This document shows, piece by piece, positions 45,103 through 57,413 of a stretch of 64,000 nucleotides of DNA. The stretch is taken from positions 90,296,221-90,360,220 of the forward strand of contig NC_068938.1 in NCBI RefSeq assembly GCF_016801865.2. Reading direction: 5' to 3'. The position numbers were made by a program, and so were the translations under genes. Position 1 is the first letter of the stretch; each line of letters begins with the position of its first letter. The stretch is from Culex pipiens pallens (Eukaryota; Arthropoda; Insecta; Diptera; Culicidae). The notes beneath the pieces are model-generated. The model did not search any database, had not been told where the DNA came from, and saw only the letters and a program-made list of their open reading frames with translations.

Positions 45103-45534
45103 TAATTAAAATGTGAAAATTTGATCTCAAGTTTATTTTTATAATTTAGACGCACATCTAATTTAATAAATATTTCATAAACAGCTTAATGGGCCAGTCA
45201 TAGAAATATTGTGAAAAGCCGTCGCGGGCCGGATCCATCCTGCGGGCCGGACGTTGGGCAGGCCTGGCTACTTCTTCAGTGGTTAAAACCATCGTGCGTC
45301 TCCATCAGAAAAGGTGGATCTAAATCTAGCCTCAACGGTAAAAGTTTCCAAACTGCCAAGATCTAAAAAAACTACGGCAACAACGAATCTTTCGATCCAG
45401 TCAAAAGTTGCTGTTTAGTGATAATCTGAACAATGTAACACTCCAATTTGATTTCGGACAGTTTCTTTATGGAAATTGATTTGTAGTCCACACTGTTTCA
45501 CTTGTAAAGTCACGCATTCGGTACAGTCCAGACT

Positions 45535-45600
45535 CGATTATCCGAAGTTTTTGGATAAATTTCACTTCGGATAATCGAATCACGAGAAAAATGTTATTTT
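45535..45600. repeat. Truncated CAGTCCAGA-family end
   Basis: TACAGTCCAGACTCGATTAT then CCGAAG, followed by an internal hairpin (TTCGGATAATCGAATCACG). The other end is not found. Confidence 0.75.
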
Positions 45601-46508
45601 TTTCTGCTCAAACTCAATTTGTAACAGTCTTGTCACTCTGTTTTTTTTTTGCAATCCAACTCAAGCTGTCCGCGTCGATTGCATAATGGCGCGTTATTGC
45701 ATCGTACTGATAAGAGAGCATTGCTGGACGAACTATGCATCTAGCAACTGCCGGTGGCCGAGTCCGGACTGATTCACACGTATTTGATCAACACAATATC
45801 ATGCATATGGCCTGACCAACGCACACACACACACACACTCACCTAAAAAACTGAACCCAGAGGTTGCCCCGGTGCGGATGATGTTCCTTCGAACACTTTT
45901 CAAGGACAAACAAAACGCAACTCAAAGTGAAGAGTCTATAGCGAGCGAGAGAGATGATGAGCATTGCGCGACGTAGGACTCGTGTACAGAGATTAACAAG
46001 AGGATGATGGCGATGTGTTCGATTTGTGCCATCGAGAAGACGGGCGCGTGTCTGGCCGGTCAGTCAGCTCAGTCGCAGCTGAACCCCAGAATATAGCGTG
46101 TGTGGAGACGTGTTCTAGTTCTAGCCATACGTATTACATCAATCATCAGCCGCAATCCGCAATCAGCCGGTTATTCTAACAGGTTGCATGGAACCTGATG
46201 TTACCTTCGGATGAACAGATTCGCATCCAGCTTAGAATCGCGTGATACTTGCTGGGAAGGATGAAATTGAAAACTAATTATATTTGCTTCCTGTTCCATA
46301 GGAATAATTCTAATACGATTTGTTGACTACTATATCGTGGTCGTGTGATTTTTTTGATCGTGATCGTTTCCTTTCAGGATCCGATTACCTAATAATGGGA
46401 ATGTATTCAACAGCGGGATCTTGTGAAAACGACCTGTGTTACGTTAACATCAAATATGACAAGATTTGTAATTAACTATCACTGAACTTAATGTAGTTTT
46501 CCTCTGGC
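45601..46508. promoter_or_regulatory. Possible promoter or leader region
   Basis: 45700-46260 is markedly less AT-rich, with a CA microsatellite (45822-45838), GA-rich AGCGAGCGAGAGAG and, at about 46060-46075, GGTCAGTCAGCTCAGTCGC, matching tandem arthropod initiators. No exon is defensible; this could also be transposon DNA. Confidence 0.25.
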
Positions 46509-46521
46509 CTCCTTTTGACTT

Positions 46522-46837
46522 GACCGAGCCACGTAGCCCAGTGGTAACGCTTCCGCCTCGTAAGCGGTAGATCGGGGTTCGAATCCCGGCTCGGACCAAC
46601 ACAACTGGTGATCTTTTCCCTTCTGGAATCGATTGCTTAGTAAAGGGAAGGTAGTGTATCGTCACAAACTGGACCTTATCACGACGCCTTAGGGAGGCGA
46701 CCTATGGAATGTTATCATTAACCCTAACATGTTAACATTAAGTTGAGAATGAAACTGCCACTGAATCCGCTTTGTAAATGCCGGCCCCAATACTCTTCAA
46801 GGGTGTTCCCCTCAGGAACTGGGAAAGATTTACTTTA
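46522..46837 (+). mobile_element. tRNA-derived SINE with exact 13-bp TSD
   Basis: 316 bp flanked by CTCCTTTTGACTT (46509-46521 and 46838-46850). The head (46522-46597) is tRNA-Thr(CGT)-like with A box TAGCCCAGTGG and B box GGTTCGAATCC; 6 of 7 acceptor pairs form, but four extra nucleotides before the anticodon arm and an end CGGACCA continuing into a 240-bp body mark it as a SINE. The tail is AAAGATTTACTTTA. Confidence 0.92.
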
Positions 46838-46850
46838 CTCCTTTTGACTT

Positions 46851-47451
46851 ACAATGACATTTTGAAACATTTGGGTTGCGACATATTATGACAGTTTAAC
46901 TTTTGCTTGACGGCTTGTTCCCCGGGACCATAGTTTCGTGAAATGCTGTACTGTTCTTTTAAGATTTTCTTATGAGAAATAATAAAGACGGTTTCAAGTC
47001 CTCCTAAAAAAGGCTTAAAAATCTAAAGCACAGTAGAAGGAGAAGCTACGCAAAATTAAAATAAAATAAAATACGTGACGAGACAAATCATTTGTTTTCA
47101 AAAATATCAACCAGTTCGTGCAATAAGTTCAAAATTAAGCAAAACGTTAAAAACCCAAACCATAAATATTTGGTTGTACAGTCTCAAAACAGGCATGCTT
47201 GTGGAACACTTGCGTTTACTTAAACCTCAAGTCGTAGTAGATTAAAACCTTTGAACAGCATGTCCCGGTGTTCTGTGTTGACATATTACATCATGCGTCT
47301 GGCGACATTCCTGTGTTAGGTGTGTGTGTGTGTGTGTGTGTTTTTAAATGAATAATTTGTATAGTTTTTGTTTCCCCAAAGACAATTACATAATATTTAG
47401 AAAATGGCATTTTTTAGAAATAGAATTGGTTAGAGTATGTATACAGTCGAC
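46851..47451. other. Unassigned AT-rich DNA with a GT microsatellite
   Basis: (GT)n at about 47320-47341. Nothing else recognised. Confidence 0.5.
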
Positions 47452-47602
47452 TCTCTGGCTGTCGATCTTCTCGATATCAATATTTCTCCAGCTGTCAATA
47501 AATTTTGCAGTCCCTTCGAGAAACTTGCTTTGATTTTTTGTTCTATAATTTGATACCTCTCGTTCTCGTCGGTTCTTTCAATCTCGACAACGAGAGAGTC
47601 TA
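47452..47602. mobile_element. Small TA-flanked MITE
   Basis: Left end TACAGTCGACTCTCTGGCTG and right end CAACGAGAGAGTCTACA are imperfect inverted repeats, about 150 bp. It abuts the next MITE. Confidence 0.6.
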
Positions 47603-48039
47603 CACAGAAAAAAAAATGATGGTAATATTCATCAGGAAATGGTGACAGATTTTGTGTCAAAAAATGCTTAATAATAATAATTAATTTTACCCCAGAAAAT
47701 TATGAATTTTCATCAGTTTTTGATGAATATTCATCAGGTTCACATTTTTACACTATGCTATGCTTTTGCTATGAGACGCGGGTTCGATTCCCGCCTTATC
47801 CACTGAGCTTCTATCGGATGGTGAAGTAAAACGTCGGTCCCGGTTTCTCCTGTCTCGTCAGAGGCGCTTGAGCAGAAATCCCACGTTAGAGGAAGGCCAT
47901 GCCCCGGGGGGCGTAGTGCCAATAGTTTCGTTTCGTACATTTTTACACATTTTTTATATAATATTACTCAAAAAGAGGTTATATTCAACCTACCAAAATT
48001 TCAACATTCCTAAATTCAACTTTTTTTTTTTCTGTGTAC
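47601..48039. mobile_element. TACACAGAAAA-ended MITE with nested SINE
   Basis: Ends TACACAGAAAAAAAAA and TTTTTTTTTCTGTGTA. Inner sequence has repeated GATGAATATTCATCA palindromes (47620-47740). A SINE interrupts it at 47754-47936. Confidence 0.7.
47754..47936 (+). mobile_element. Short SINE with 12-bp TSD and shared central domain
   Basis: 183 bp; TSD ACATTTTTACAC (47742-47753, 47937-47948). B box GGGTTCGATTCCC remains, but the A-box half is lost. CATCGGATG-like sequence to GTCGGTCCCGG (47811-47842) is shared with the Twin-like SINE. The tail is TTTCGTTTCGT. Confidence 0.85.
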
Positions 48040-48470
48040 TATATTAATAAACATGTATTTTTTTATAGTGATCCACCAAACAGACAAAAGTTCTTGGATG
48101 CCAAATTCAGCTTCACTGTAAGTTCGAGCTCATTTGATTACGTAGAAAATCTGAAACTGCCGAAAATTTTATCAAATCCAATGAAAAGATGATTTCCAAC
48201 TACTCCTGAAAATTTTTATGAGGATATTTAATGAGTAACAGGCATAAAATTTCGCCGCATGCACGAAGCGAAATGACCAACTAAGTATCTGAGTGTTTAT
48301 CTTGAAAGACTGAATTGATATCTCGAGTTTTGATACACCGAATTAACTGAAATTTGGGGCGAAGACTCTTAATATACTATTGAATAAAACCAAAAAAAAA
48401 AACTAAAAACCTGTCGATGTTTTATATGAAAAACTTAAAAATATTATTATCTTTTTTATAAAAAAAAAAA

Positions 48471-49736
48471 CGTTACTTAAACCACCCTTAAGTGGTTGAT
48501 GCCTTCCTCACATTCAGAGGGTAATGCTATCCAAAATAAATACAAAAGGGCGGACCTTTCAGTGTTCGATCACCTTGATTCATTATTCATACCATCAGAT
48601 TGGTTAGCCAGATCTTCATAATTCAGGGCACTTATGTGCTTATAACTTTTGATAGGATTGTCAGATCTGCAATCTATCGAACTTGTTGGAAGGGTCTTTT
48701 GATTATCTATCCATCGACAAGTCACATGATAGATCCGGACAACGTTTTCATCGAAATAGATGAGATCCGGTCTCTAAAAGTTCATAAATAACACTTAAGT
48801 GCTTATAACTTTTGATAGGGTTGTCAGATCTTCAATCTTTCGAACTCGTTGGAAAGGTTTTTTGATCTCCTATCCATCGACAAGTCACATGATAGATCCG
48901 GACAACGTTTTCATCGAAATATATGAGATCCGGCCTATAAAAAGTGCATAAATAACACTTAAGTGTACATAACTTTTGATAGGGTTGTCAGATCTGCAAT
49001 CTATCGAACTTGTTGGAAGGGTCTTTTGATTATCTATCCAACGACAAGTCACATGATAGATCCGGACAACGTTTTCATCGAAATATATGAGATCCGGTCT
49101 CTAAAAGTTCATAAATAACACTTAAGTGCTTATAACTTTTGATAGGGTTGTCAGATCTTCAATCTTTCGAACTCGTTGGAAAGGTTTTTTGATCACCTAT
49201 CCATCGACAAGTCACATGATAGATCCGGACAACGTTTTCATCGAAATATATGAGATCCGGCCTATAAAAAGTGCATAAATAACACTTAAGTGTACATAAC
49301 TTTTGATAGGGTTGTCAGATCTTCAAATTTTTGAACTCGTAGGTAAGGTCTTTCGAATGCCTTTCTAAAAATGCATAACATGACAAGGTTTCTAGCAAAA
49401 ACCACCCTTTTTACAATCTTCCGGACTTTTGATAGAATAGTTTTTTTAGCATAACTTTTGAAGTACTTTACTAAACTTTATAATTTTCAATAGCGACTTA
49501 TGGAACCCCAATACGGATCGATTGAGACCAATACGGTCCAAATCGGTTCAGCCAGTGCCGAGATAATCCAGTGCAAATTTTTTTGATCAACATCCCACCA
49601 CACACACAGACATTTGCTCAGAATGTGATTCTGAGTCGACAAGTATACATGAAGGTGGGTCTAGGAGGTCAAATTAAGAATTTCGTTTTTCGAGTGATTT
49701 TATAGCCTTTCCTCAGTAAGGTGAGGAAGGCAAAAA
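48471..49736. repeat. CGTTACTTAATC repeat with internal tandem array
   Basis: Same family as 13581-14286 but 1.27 kb because of an array at 48651-49360. Monomers begin at 48651, 48814, 48978, 49141 and 49305 (GATAGG(G/A)TTGTCAG). Monomers 1 and 3 share CTGCAATCTATCGAACTTG; 2 and 4 share CTTCAATCTTTCGAACTCG; so the period is a 327-bp dimer. Confidence 0.9.
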
Positions 49737-50285
49737 CTTTTTGAAAATCGGCCTTCGTTATTGACACGAGACTTTTAAAATGAGTCTTCAGTGTTGAGAT
49801 ATTGTAGCAACCTTTTTTAAAACTTTTCACTTCAAACAGCTTTATCTCGGCAATGTAACTAGCTAATGTCCACAAATTTATACAATGAATATTTAAAAAT
49901 GGATTTGTTATTGTCATGAAAATATATTTGAAAAAAAGTTAGAGTGTTTGCTCATAACAATCCTTGATATTTTTGCGATTTACATGTATGCTAGTTTAGA
50001 ACATTGTGATGGTCAAGGAGTCTAAAGGTCATAATTAAATTCGACAATTAGAGATAAAACGACAAAAAAAATCGTGATTCGATTATCCGAAAAAAAAATG
50101 CTAAAAAATCAACCTATATAATTACATATTAAATCTGTAGGGCTAAGTAATCAATTCCCGGTAAATGGCTCAATACTCAATTTAAACCATGCTAACATAT
50201 TACTACCTTACAAAACAATATTCTAGTTGACAACATAAACTTTGATTCAAAGTCTTCGAAACCTCAACACACTTTACCAACAACC
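49737..50285. other. AT-rich spacer
   Basis: No gene. 50060-50095 carries ATCGTGATTCGATTATCCGA, a scrap of the 44004 family. Confidence 0.4.
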
Positions 50286-51213
50286 TTCTTATCTTGCCAA
50301 TTCCAGCGGAGTCCCACAAAAGTTATCGCCATCGTCATCACGGTTGTGTTCCATCACGTCACGGTACGGTGCTCGGAGAAAGCCAGCTAAAATCGTCGTG
50401 AACACGCGATTGTGTAGATCACCGTCACCAGAAACAGCCAGTGGGCGTACCGAGCACACATTCGTCAGCAACGGTCAGCGAGTGAGTGCGGAGTCCGTGT
50501 CTCCTGCTGTAGAGCAAAGCCGCAGAAGAACATCATCTGAACCGGAGAGACCGTCCGAGAGAATTTGCACAAACCGCGCGAGAGAGCGCGGCCGGAGAAA
50601 GATCCGCGGAAGGATTCCCCAGGCCGCCGCGCGCTCGGTGAAAAGTAAATAAGTACAAGTCAGCTCCACGGCGGTGGTTTAGTTCGAAGCAGTGCTTCAG
50701 CGCGTTCAGATTAGAAGGTGATTACAGAGCAGCTCCTGTAACAAGAGAATATACCGTGTGCTTTTTGCTGGCCCTTGGCAACCAAAGTTCGGGCATTCTG
50801 GACAGTTTCGTCACCGCGTGTGTTGTGAAGAAGAGCGCAAGAAAGAGGAAGAGCGCTGAACGAGTGTGATAACCGTGAAGCATTCACTTCACAATCAATA
50901 GGCAGTGAGAGGATCATTCTGCCAGGTTCAGACAGGGAAGGTGGTGTGATTCCGACAAGAGAGTAGAAGTACAGTGTGTGTGTGTGTGTTTGTGGTGTGT
51001 CTGCTGATCGAAGAGATCTGCTGAAGAATCTGCGAGTGCAACGAGAGTTCAGTCGTCTTCTGGACGTGCAAGTGAAAAGGTGTGCCTCGCCAAGTGAACC
51101 GTGCTGAATCGTTCTGAAACGAGAACTACACCCAAAAGTAGCTGGTAGCTGCATCCTAACCGTTGCAGTACTTGATCATCAACGAACAACCAGCACAAAA
51201 CACTAGTAGCAAA
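50286..51213 (+). promoter_or_regulatory. Candidate promoter plus non-coding first exon
   Basis: Strong compositional break from flanking AT-rich DNA. TTCAGATT at about 50705 resembles an initiator, and GCG/GTAAGT at 51214 is a near-consensus donor, so a leader exon of about 0.5 kb ending at 51213 is plausible. A 136-codon frame at 50242-50652 is Ser/Arg-rich, unlike any family I know, and probably chance. A (GT)n lies at about 50976-50990. Any coding exons lie beyond 64000. Confidence 0.42.
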
Positions 51214-54200
51214 GCGGTAAGTTTCTCCTGTGAATCGAGAGCTGATCTCGTGTGTAACATTTTCGGGAAAAAAAAATGCAATTACTGGGGCACCGCACAG
51301 AAGCTTAATTTCGCGGAAATTGGCAAAACCCAAACGGGGGAGAGCCAACCAAAGCGGCGAAGACCGGATGGAACGCTCCGCGGAATCCATCAGCGGCCGA
51401 TCTCGGAGTGTGGCTTTTACTCCAGTTAGTCGCGCTCTGGCAGTTACCCTCGGCCGGGGATGGATTGGAAAGTGAAAAATGGCAAAAATGTAATTATGGA
51501 CCAACTAACACCGCTTCAAAGAGTCGTGGGTCCACTGATGGCATTGGCCACTACTGGGCAAGATTTGGAGCTGTATTTGCAAAATAAATGCGAAGTGGCG
51601 TGATGTGGCGAAAGTGATGAAAGTGTGCTGTCGTTATTTAGGGAACACGAAGTTTTCAAGTTTGTCTTAGTTTCGGAAGTTTATTTGCAGAAGAGGTTGA
51701 AATTTATTAGGAAGCATTTTAATTTATAATTATGAATTGAAAAACAGAAAAAAAATATTAACCTGACATTTCGATAAAATTGCGAATCTCCTGAAAAGAG
51801 TATTCAAAACGTATATTTGTACCTTAAACATTTTTTTCAGCTATAATATTTCTGAAAAACCCGCATAAAAATAAAAAAATACCGAAATTTTATTTATATA
51901 TTTTTGTTTTCACCGTGTTTAGGATATCAATTATTTTTAAATCTCATGTTATTATCCCATCCCCTTCATTTTTTTTCCAAAAAATAGGGGCAACTGCACA
52001 CTAAAATTTAAATTTAAATTGTAAAAGCTTGTGAATCATAAACTATTCGGTAACAATTTTATAACGCTTATTTATGTATTTTTAATGAAAGAAGACTTCT
52101 AATCTTTTTACAAATTTTTAATTTTTGGCATCAAAGATTAGTAGAGCTAGTGATTTTTCACGGTGAAAAAAGAAATTTTGCGGCAATCCAATTTCAAATC
52201 ATTGGAATTTCTCGGCAATCTACCTAAAATAAATGCAAAAAATGTTATTTTGTAACGATTGTGTACAGGAAAGTTACTGAAAAATTAGTAGTAGTTCAAG
52301 GTACAAAATATGCACTGCAAAACTAAAACACGAATTGAATTTTGTGAAATATAGTAAAATTATCATCAACCGAATTTTTAATTGGGCTATCTTTATTACA
52401 CTGATATTTAGAAATTGAATTGAAAAAAATAAGCAAAACTCCATTTGTAACAGTTTTTTTTTCATATTTCGATAATTTTTTTCGTTTTCGATAATTTTAG
52501 AAAATTGTAAATTTTAGCAAAATGTTAACGTGAAGACTTCCATCATTGTCATGATTTTTCGTTCAAAGATATAAATTTTGCGTCGCTTTCAATATTTTGA
52601 CAAAATTCCTTCTACAAGTTGTTTAGAATACTGCCCTACACATGCTGATTCCTTTTGGTTACGATTATCCCATTCCTTTTAAAGTTATGGAAATCGTCAA
52701 TAATCAATGATTGCCAACTAGGACGTCAATGACTGTGACACAAAATTATATAAATTTTAAAGCACAATTGATTTAGATCAAAAATTCATTCAGTGGCTTT
52801 AAGAAGGCAACAACCGGCACATGCTAATTCTTTTTGGTGCTGAAATTCGTTGAATTGAATTTAATACAGAATATTTTATAGTGATGATTATTTTTTTCGC
52901 CAAATGATCAACGGCTTCACCTTAAGCAAATTTTTTTTACGTGTTTTGTAAACGAATTAGAAAATTTTATAATTAAAAAAATCCCGAATTTTCCTCTCAT
53001 TATATGCATTATATTATATGTTTTTAAAATAAATTTTACTCAGAAATTTTAAAATAGAAAAGCTCATGATGCTTTGCATCTTTTTCATAGAAGTTTTAAA
53101 AAACGTTTTTTCGCATTTTTTTTTTAATTTTGTCAAAGCTTTTTCCACTGGAAACATACAACCTGCATTTTTGTTAAACATTGCACAATTTTTTTAAAAA
53201 ATATTTCTAAATTAGTCATACAATTTTTGTTTCAAACTGCTTCCAAAATGCCAAATACAAATCTGGTGGAGCTTTTCAAATTAAAAAATCAAAGTCTCCA
53301 TTGCAAGATTCCTACTCGAAACTAGGTATTCAATGGCTTAAAAAGGCAATTCAAGTTTAAATACATTGAGGAGTAATTGAGAATAAATTATTGCATTTCA
53401 AGGTATTTCCCTTAATTTTTGTTTTTTGGACCTTTTTAAAGTAAAATCCATAGATGATCCAGGGTACTGCTTGTTACCTTTAATATCATGATTCGTTTTC
53501 ATTAATGTTACAATACATTTGAAAGAAAATTGATCAACTTTCTACATTAGTCTTGTTTGAAATTTGTAGACAACAAAAACTTCAGTTGCAAATAGAATTG
53601 TTGCATTTGTCTTTTTAGAATATTAAAAAATTCCCCCCTGGTTCAGACCATGTTCAAAGCAATAATTTCCCATTGATAACATCCCCGCAAAAGTTGTTCT
53701 TATTAGCTGTATAGATATAAAACAAAATCACGCAGAAACATTAACATCCTATCGATTTGTAACGGGGAAATCACACTTGAATTATGGCGGTGATTTTCGC
53801 CGGTCCATATTTCTTAGTAACATTAGCAAATCGGTAATCAATCTGTTTGGACGAAAAGGGACAGCCACATTTGCACTACCGTTAGTAAAGAACAAAAAAA
53901 AATCTTTAACATCCCATTCGTAGTGCTCACTTTTAGTACGATAATTTGTTCGCACTTTGTTCATAAAACTACTCATAAAACCCGGAGGTAACGAGCACGT
54001 CACTTTTTCTCTTAGTACCTACTACTGAAAAAAAAAAAACACCTACAGGTAAAAGTTGCCCGTAATGGCCTACGTCAAAAGGCGTTCTTTCTTTCTTCGG
54101 GACTGGAAGTTTATCAACAGCGCGAGCGCCTAAACTGCCGAATCAGCCGTTTTGTGCTGAAATATTTTGCTCAGTTTCGTACGGGTGGATCGCAACTCCG

Positions 54201-54441
54201 TGATTCTTTCTGTAGGTATCCCGTCATGAGTGGCCACTTAAGAGCACATTCAGTTGGGAACCCGCGCCGAAAAAACGGCTAAGTCCTCCTTGCGCGAAAC
54301 AAGTGGGAGAAGTGGAGCGAAAACATCAACAAAGAAAAAAAAATAATTTTAGATCTGCCACTGCACACTTGTAAAACAATTTTTTGAGTTAGATTCAAAG
54401 CTCCGTATTCGGTTGTTTTTATTTAATTTCTAAGTATATTT
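51214..54441 (+). other. AT-rich DNA, possible large intron
   Basis: No coding sequence recognised. 54045-54330 is a less AT-rich island with short inverted motifs, possibly regulatory. Otherwise homopolymer-rich, with no paired transposon ends seen. Confidence 0.4.
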
Positions 54442-55260
54442 ATGATCCCCAGAACCGTTTTGGGCCAATATGTCCACATTGGGGCCGGTTCCAGGTACGG
54501 CGGTGGATTCCGGATTACGATCAATTTCGAAAATATTACAGAGTTATTTTTTACCAGGCAAAATAGGTGTCAACGTACATGGTTTTCCAAATCAAGCTCT
54601 CCCATGATCTGCAGAACCACATTTTGACCGAAATGGCCAATTTGGGACCGGTTCCAGGTACCGCGGTGGATGTTGGAGCACGGTCAATTTCGTAAAAAAA
54701 AATCAAGAATTATTTTTGATCGTGCTATATGCGTATCAAAGTACATGATTTTCCAAATAAAGCTCACTCATGATCCACAAAACCATTTTTTAGACCAAAT
54801 TGGCCACGTTGGAACCGGTTCCAGGTACTTCGGTAAATTCCGTAGCAATTTCGTAAAACCAAAGAATTATGTTTGATCAAACAATACGGGTATCGTAGTA
54901 CATGATTTTTTTTTGCCAATTGGCCACATTGGGACAAGTTCCAGATACCGCGATGGATCCCGGAATACGGTCAATTTCGAAAATATTACAATTATTTTTA
55001 TTACAGTTATTTTTGACCGGGCAATATAGGAGTCAAAGTACATGATTTTCCAAATCAAGTTCATTCTTGATCCTCAGAACCATTTTTGGATCAATCTTGC
55101 CGCTTTGGAACCGGCTTCGAGTACCTCGAAATTCCAAAGTATGGTAAATTTTGTAAAAAAATACAAAAATATTTTTAAAACCAAACAAAATGTGTATCAC
55201 AGTTTATTGATACAAATAAAGCTCAGTAACATTTTTGGACCGGTTTTACCACTTTAGAGT
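54442..55260. repeat. Diverged tandem repeat, about 140-166-bp units
   Basis: About five units, each with TGATCC..AGAACC, a GG(A/C)CCGGTTCCAGGTAC core, GGTCAATTTCG and CATGATTTTCCAAAT. CATGATT-type anchors at about 54576, 54744, 54901, 55041 and 55199. The GGTTCC core recalls the end of the 152-bp satellite at 62660-62680, perhaps a distant relation. Confidence 0.8.
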
Positions 55261-55850
55261 TTCCAAAATTAACCGTGAAAAAAATATAATTGATCGATGA
55301 ATAATGAATATTAAGTCTGTGCGACTCCGGTCGAAGACGGTGAACAATAAACAATATAAAATTAAGTAAAAAAAATCTACCTGTTATATTTACAGTAGAT
55401 TTTCTAGTTTATTTCATGTTAAATTCCGTAAAATTTGGTGTTTTGGATTTGGTCCCTGTAAAAATTGCAATTTTTAAACTAGACAAATTGAATTATTGAG
55501 CATGATTTTGAAAATCTTAAACTTTGACACCCATATTGCCATACTAGAAATTGCTCGTATGTGGCTGGTTCCTTAGGCTTTTGGAACCTACCAAACATAC
55601 TTTGATCATTTCTAAATTTATTTTAAATGAAAAAAGTTTATTGAATTTTTTGAATGGTTGGAAAAAATAAAGTCAAAAAGCATGAAAAAGAAACGCACAG
55701 TTACAGTTATGATAATGTTAAAAATATTCAAAATATTTAAAAAGTGATAAAAGCGTAATTTTTTATATAAACGTCATTTTCTGATTGGTATTCACATTTT
55801 TTATTTTTTCCTTAACAATATCTAGTTTTTGATCTTTTTTCTTCTTTTTT

Positions 55851-56402
55851 CCTGTTTTGAAGATTATTTAAAAGCGGAGGAAAAATTCAATTAAAATTGG
55901 TTATGTCGTAATATCAAAACATTGAACAATTTTATAAAAAACTTTTTATGTAACTATACAGAGATGATGCAAAATGTAATTTCGTAATTTTAACTACTGA
56001 GCACTTCGCTGAGATTTAAGTCATTCGATTTTTTTTTGTATTTTTTAATCCGACTGAAACTTTTTTGCCTAAAAAAACAATCTTGAGTGAGTTTGTCCAT
56101 ATAACTTTCCATACAAATTTGGCAGCTGTCCCTACAAAAATGATATATGAAAATTCAAAAATCTCAATCAAAAATTCCTTCAAAAGATTGAAGGACTTTT
56201 TGATCGAGTTGGGTAAAAAAATTGGTGATATTTTATTTAACTTTTTGTCACTAAAACTTGATTTGCAAAAAAAAAAACACTTCTTTCATTTTTTTATTTT
56301 CTGTTATGTTTTAGGGGACAGCAAATGCCAACTTTTCAGAAATTTCCAGAATAGGCAAAAAAACTTCGACCGAGTTATAAATTTTTGAATCATTAGTGAT
56401 TT
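55851..56402. repeat. Duplicated segment, unit 1
   Basis: About 550 bp, repeated in direct orientation at 57414-57961 (for example GAGGAAAAATTCAATTAA and CTACTGAGCACTTCGCTGAG). The sequence resembles diverged arms of the 34237 element. Confidence 0.88.
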
Positions 56403-56415
56403 TTTTTTCAAAATA

Positions 56416-56701
56416 CAGTCATCCCACATATTCGGAACACCCACAAATTCGGAACACTTTTATGATAATTTGTCAATAGCATGCCAAAAGTAGCTTTTCT
56501 GTCGACCTTACTATTTTTAGAACCTTCATTTGGACATCATCTTGCTATTTCACTAGTAAAAGTAGTACTTTCTGAACAAAAAACTTCATTCCAAGACTAT
56601 TTTGTCCAGAGCAGCAAAACACTGCCTCCAAATGGCCTGTTTCATAATTGTGGGATGTTATTGGCCGATCTGGAAACCGTTCCGAATATGTGGGATGACT
56701 G
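56416..56701. mobile_element. TA-flanked MITE, CAGTCATCCCACATATTCGG ends
   Basis: 286 bp; perfect or near-perfect inverted ends of about 24 bp; TA on both sides (56414-56415, 56702-56703). Mariner-like by TSD. A second GGAACAC box (56450) is subterminal. Confidence 0.9.
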
Positions 56702-57413
56702 TATCGCAAAAATTTTTCAACTTCATTTTTCGTTGTACAATCTAATTTGCAATCAAGTTTTAGCCAGTTTTAGGTGACTTTTTTGAAAATAGTCACAATT
56801 ATTCATTTTTTTTTAAATAAGTGTTCTCTATATTTTGCTTTGTTGAACTTTGTTGATAGGACCTTTAGTTGCTGAGTAAAAGTAAAGTAAATAAATCTTT
56901 TTTGTCATTTTGCCCGTACAAGTCTCCATACAATTTTGGCAGCTTTCCATGCAAAAATTGTACGTGAATATTTGAAAACCTGAAGCTTTGAAGGAATTTT
57001 CTGAGTAATTTGGCACAGTTATTGATATTGATGAGGACTATTCTGAAAAACTGGTACGCGGGAAAAAACTTTTTGCTGATTTTTTTATTATCTTTTTCTC
57101 CCGAATTTCAATTTCCCAAAATCCGTAATTTTTTATTTTCGAGAATTTTGGATATACTTTAGTGGCCAAAAATCCACAACTTTTGAGCCATAGAGAAGTT
57201 TGCCAAACATTTTGCCGTCCAATAATGATTTTTTGAAAAACTAGTGATATTTAGAAAAAATCGAAATTGCATACATATTTTTTTTACCTATTGGCTCAAA
57301 ATTTGCGTTTTTTTTTTGTTCCAAAAAACATGGCAAAAAGTCTCGAAAATCAAAAATGCGGACTTGGGAAATTGAGTTTTTGTAAAAGAATAGTTAATAA
57401 AAAAATGTTTTTT

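Larger units (their letters stand above)
42691..45266. mobile_element. hAT-like element hosting three nested insertions
   Basis: Left end GGGGGTGTCCAACTTTTTT, right end CGTTGGGCAGGCCTG (imperfect inverted). TSD TCTACTTC / GCTACTTC (42683-42690, 45267-45274; 7 of 8). GGCGGGCCGG motifs are subterminal on both sides. Inside: a CTGCC-ended MITE (43417-43664), and a TA-flanked element (44004-45102) that itself holds a retroelement (44291-45003). Confidence 0.82.

Noticed and set aside
48651..49360. CRISPR-like array
   Set aside because: Units are contiguous 163-bp monomers without unique spacers, in a eukaryotic element.
50242..50652. 136-codon Ser/Arg-rich protein
   Set aside because: No family similarity, starts in AT-rich flank, and the region looks like promoter and leader DNA.
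56481..56777. 98-codon protein
   Set aside because: Lies across a TA-flanked MITE and its border, so the frame is accidental.
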